Under the pieces are notes generated by a model. The model worked only from the letters and a program-made list of their open reading frames with translations, made no database searches and was not told the DNA's origin. DNA of 5,949 nucleotides. Source: Candidatus Woesearchaeota archaeon. GTDB lineage: Archaea; Nanobdellota; Nanobdellia; SCGC-AAA011-G17; UBA489. Below, one piece after another: positions 4,868 through 5,949 of the stretch. The DNA is taken from assembly GCA_030679025.1 (NCBI GenBank), contig JAUXTV010000233.1, forward strand, positions 1 through 5,949, read 5' to 3'. The position numbers and the translations under genes are program-made. Every line of letters starts with the position of its first letter. The stretch's first letter is position 1.

Positions 4868-5949
4868 GTGAAAAAAGACATAACAATTCTAGTTGCTTTA
4901 ATGTTAATCATGACTTCTTTCTTTGCTGCGCAAGAGCAGTTGACAGGAAATGTGATTCATGACTGTACAGATTCTGATGATGGCATGATCTATGAAGTGC
5001 AAGGAACTGTTAGGGCAGGAAATGAGGATTTGACTGACAATTGTGAAGACAGGATACTCACAGAATATTATTGTAGTCAGAATCAAGTTCGCATTAAAGT
5101 ATATGCCTGTCCAGAAACCTGTGAGCGAGGCGCTTGTACGAGACAACCAGTAACTACCCCTCAAGAAAGTCTTCGTTTAGGAACAACAACAAATCAGATA
5201 GAAATAGGTGAATATCTAGGCGATGTTATTGATGCAATTACTGATGCTAACACGCCTTCGTTAAAGAGTACCATGATCAGTACTGGTAAATCAACAACCT
5301 TAGCTAACCAATATCTTAGATTTAAAGGCACAGATTTGTTGTCAGGACGTATTCTCTTTACAGAAGATGATCAAAATGAAGTAGCAGACTTCTTAGTCTT
5401 TGAGGAAAATAATGACACCTTCGAATATGAGCTAGAATTCTCCCAAGGATTAGCATCAGATATAACAAGCGCTAAATTAGTGGATCTAGAAAATGAGGAG
5501 TTGTTTATCTTAGGAAGAACATATAGTATAATAAAAGCAAGTAAGAATGGCAATCAGCTTACCTTGCGTTTACTCTCTGGAGCAATCAGTGATACCTTAC
5601 GTGAAGGTGAAGAAAAAACATACATGCTCAATGATAAAGAATATACAGTAAAAGTAACGCTCATAGAAGATGAATCAAGAGCTGTCACGCTCGAAGTCAA
5701 TAAGCAAATTTCAGGAAGAAGAAGTGTAGGCGACGTAGAAACACTCGCAGGAATCTCTGTAGGAATTACTAAAATGCTAGTCAGTGAAGCAGCAGAGCAG
5801 GAAGATCAAGTAACTTTTACATTAGAAGCACAAACTCTGGAATTTACTGACAGAAATGTTGCTGATGACAGTTTTTCCCAAGGAGTTAGTATTGATGGAC
5901 GTTCCTTAGCTAATACTTTTGTTAAAATAAAGGGATCTGGTGACGACAC
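4868..5949 (+). CDS. Secreted S-layer-like protein with N-terminal six-Cys module, 3'-truncated
   Basis: The frame is open from the GTG at 4868 to the window end, giving 360 residues. Residues 1-21 form a Sec-type signal (MKK, hydrophobic LVALMLIM core, probable cleavage after FFAA). Residues 33-90 hold six cysteines (33, 59, 69, 81, 85, 90), with CTDSDDGM at the start, then EYYC and YACPETCERGAC. This pattern is known to me from exported DPANN archaeal proteins and probably forms disulphides. After a linker comes a beta-rich region typical of predicted DPANN S-layer proteins: LGTTTNQIEIGEYLGDVIDAIT (104-125), YLRFKGTDLLSGRILF, FEYELEF, LFILGRTYSIIKA (212-224), LTLRLLSGAISDTLREGEEKTY (231-252), KEYTVKVTLIEDES and VTFTLEAQTLEFTD. 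It is acidic with no membrane anchor in view; the C-terminus is missing. It is probably a surface-layer or other cell-surface structural protein. The family assignment is from memory of sequence style, not a search. Confidence 0.78.
   Translation, partial: MKKDITILVALMLIMTSFFAAQEQLTGNVIHDCTDSDDGMIYEVQGTVRAGNEDLTDNCEDRILTEYYCSQNQVRIKVYACPETCERGACTRQPVTTPQESLRLGTTTNQIEIGEYLGDVIDAITDANTPSLKSTMISTGKSTTLANQYLRFKGTDLLSGRILFTEDDQNEVADFLVFEENNDTFEYELEFSQGLASDITSAKLVDLENEELFILGRTYSIIKASKNGNQLTLRLLSGAISDTLREGEEKTYMLNDKEYTVKVTLIEDESRAVTLEVNKQISGRRSVGDVETLAGISVGITKMLVSEAAEQEDQVTFTLEAQTLEFTDRNVADDSFSQGVSIDGRSLANTFVKIKGSGDD

Noticed and set aside
4904..5164. Minus-strand 86-codon open frame
   Set aside because: It lies wholly inside the S-layer-like coding frame, which has a signal peptide, ordered cysteines and family motifs. 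The antisense frame shows no recognisable feature.
5371..5553. Minus-strand 60-codon frame
   Set aside because: It is antisense to the beta-rich part of the S-layer-like protein and has no independent support.

Overview
The window looks archaeal. It probably comes from a small-genome DPANN lineage of the Woesearchaeota/Pacearchaeota type. Three things point there. The YchF-family GTPase is of the archaeal type. The secreted protein at the right edge has the repeat style I associate with predicted S-layer proteins of that group, behind a six-cysteine module. Promoters look archaeal: TTTAAA boxes lie 27-28 nt ahead of start codons with no Shine-Dalgarno site, which suggests leaderless mRNAs. 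The lineage is inferred from memory of these families, not from a search.

Layout, left to right. Bases 2-1087 (+) hold the 3' part of a protein that I read as a tandem, degenerate ThyX (flavin-dependent thymidylate synthase) homologue; its start lies outside the window. Convergent to it, with one base between the stop codons, is an archaeal ychF-type GTPase (1089-2273, -). Next comes an AT-rich stretch (2274-2747) with no convincing gene, one doubtful small ORF and several short palindromes. It leads into a stand-alone NYN-domain (PIN-like) predicted RNase (2748-3323, +). The NYN gene is convergent, again with one base between stops, with a lemA-htpX operon (3325-4757, -). A 110-bp divergent promoter region separates lemA from a secreted S-layer-like protein that runs off the right edge (4868-5949, +). 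That last gene is open from its GTG start to the window end.

How the parts may work together. The right half is an envelope block: a large exported surface protein is divergent from LemA and the HtpX membrane zinc protease, a pair often linked to membrane or envelope quality control. The left half is housekeeping: nucleotide metabolism (ThyX-like) and a translation-associated NTPase (YchF). The NYN gene and its leader differ in base composition (about 28% GC over three 60-base rows, against 45-48% in two htpX rows) and are the best candidate for an accessory insertion.

I do not see a clear new multi-gene defence or mobile system. The points most worth a second look are the tandem ThyX-like protein, whose recognisable motif remnants are divided between its two halves, the AT-rich NYN island, and the Cys-rich module fused to an S-layer-like protein. 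I see no tRNA, rRNA, CRISPR array, insertion sequence or clear terminator.
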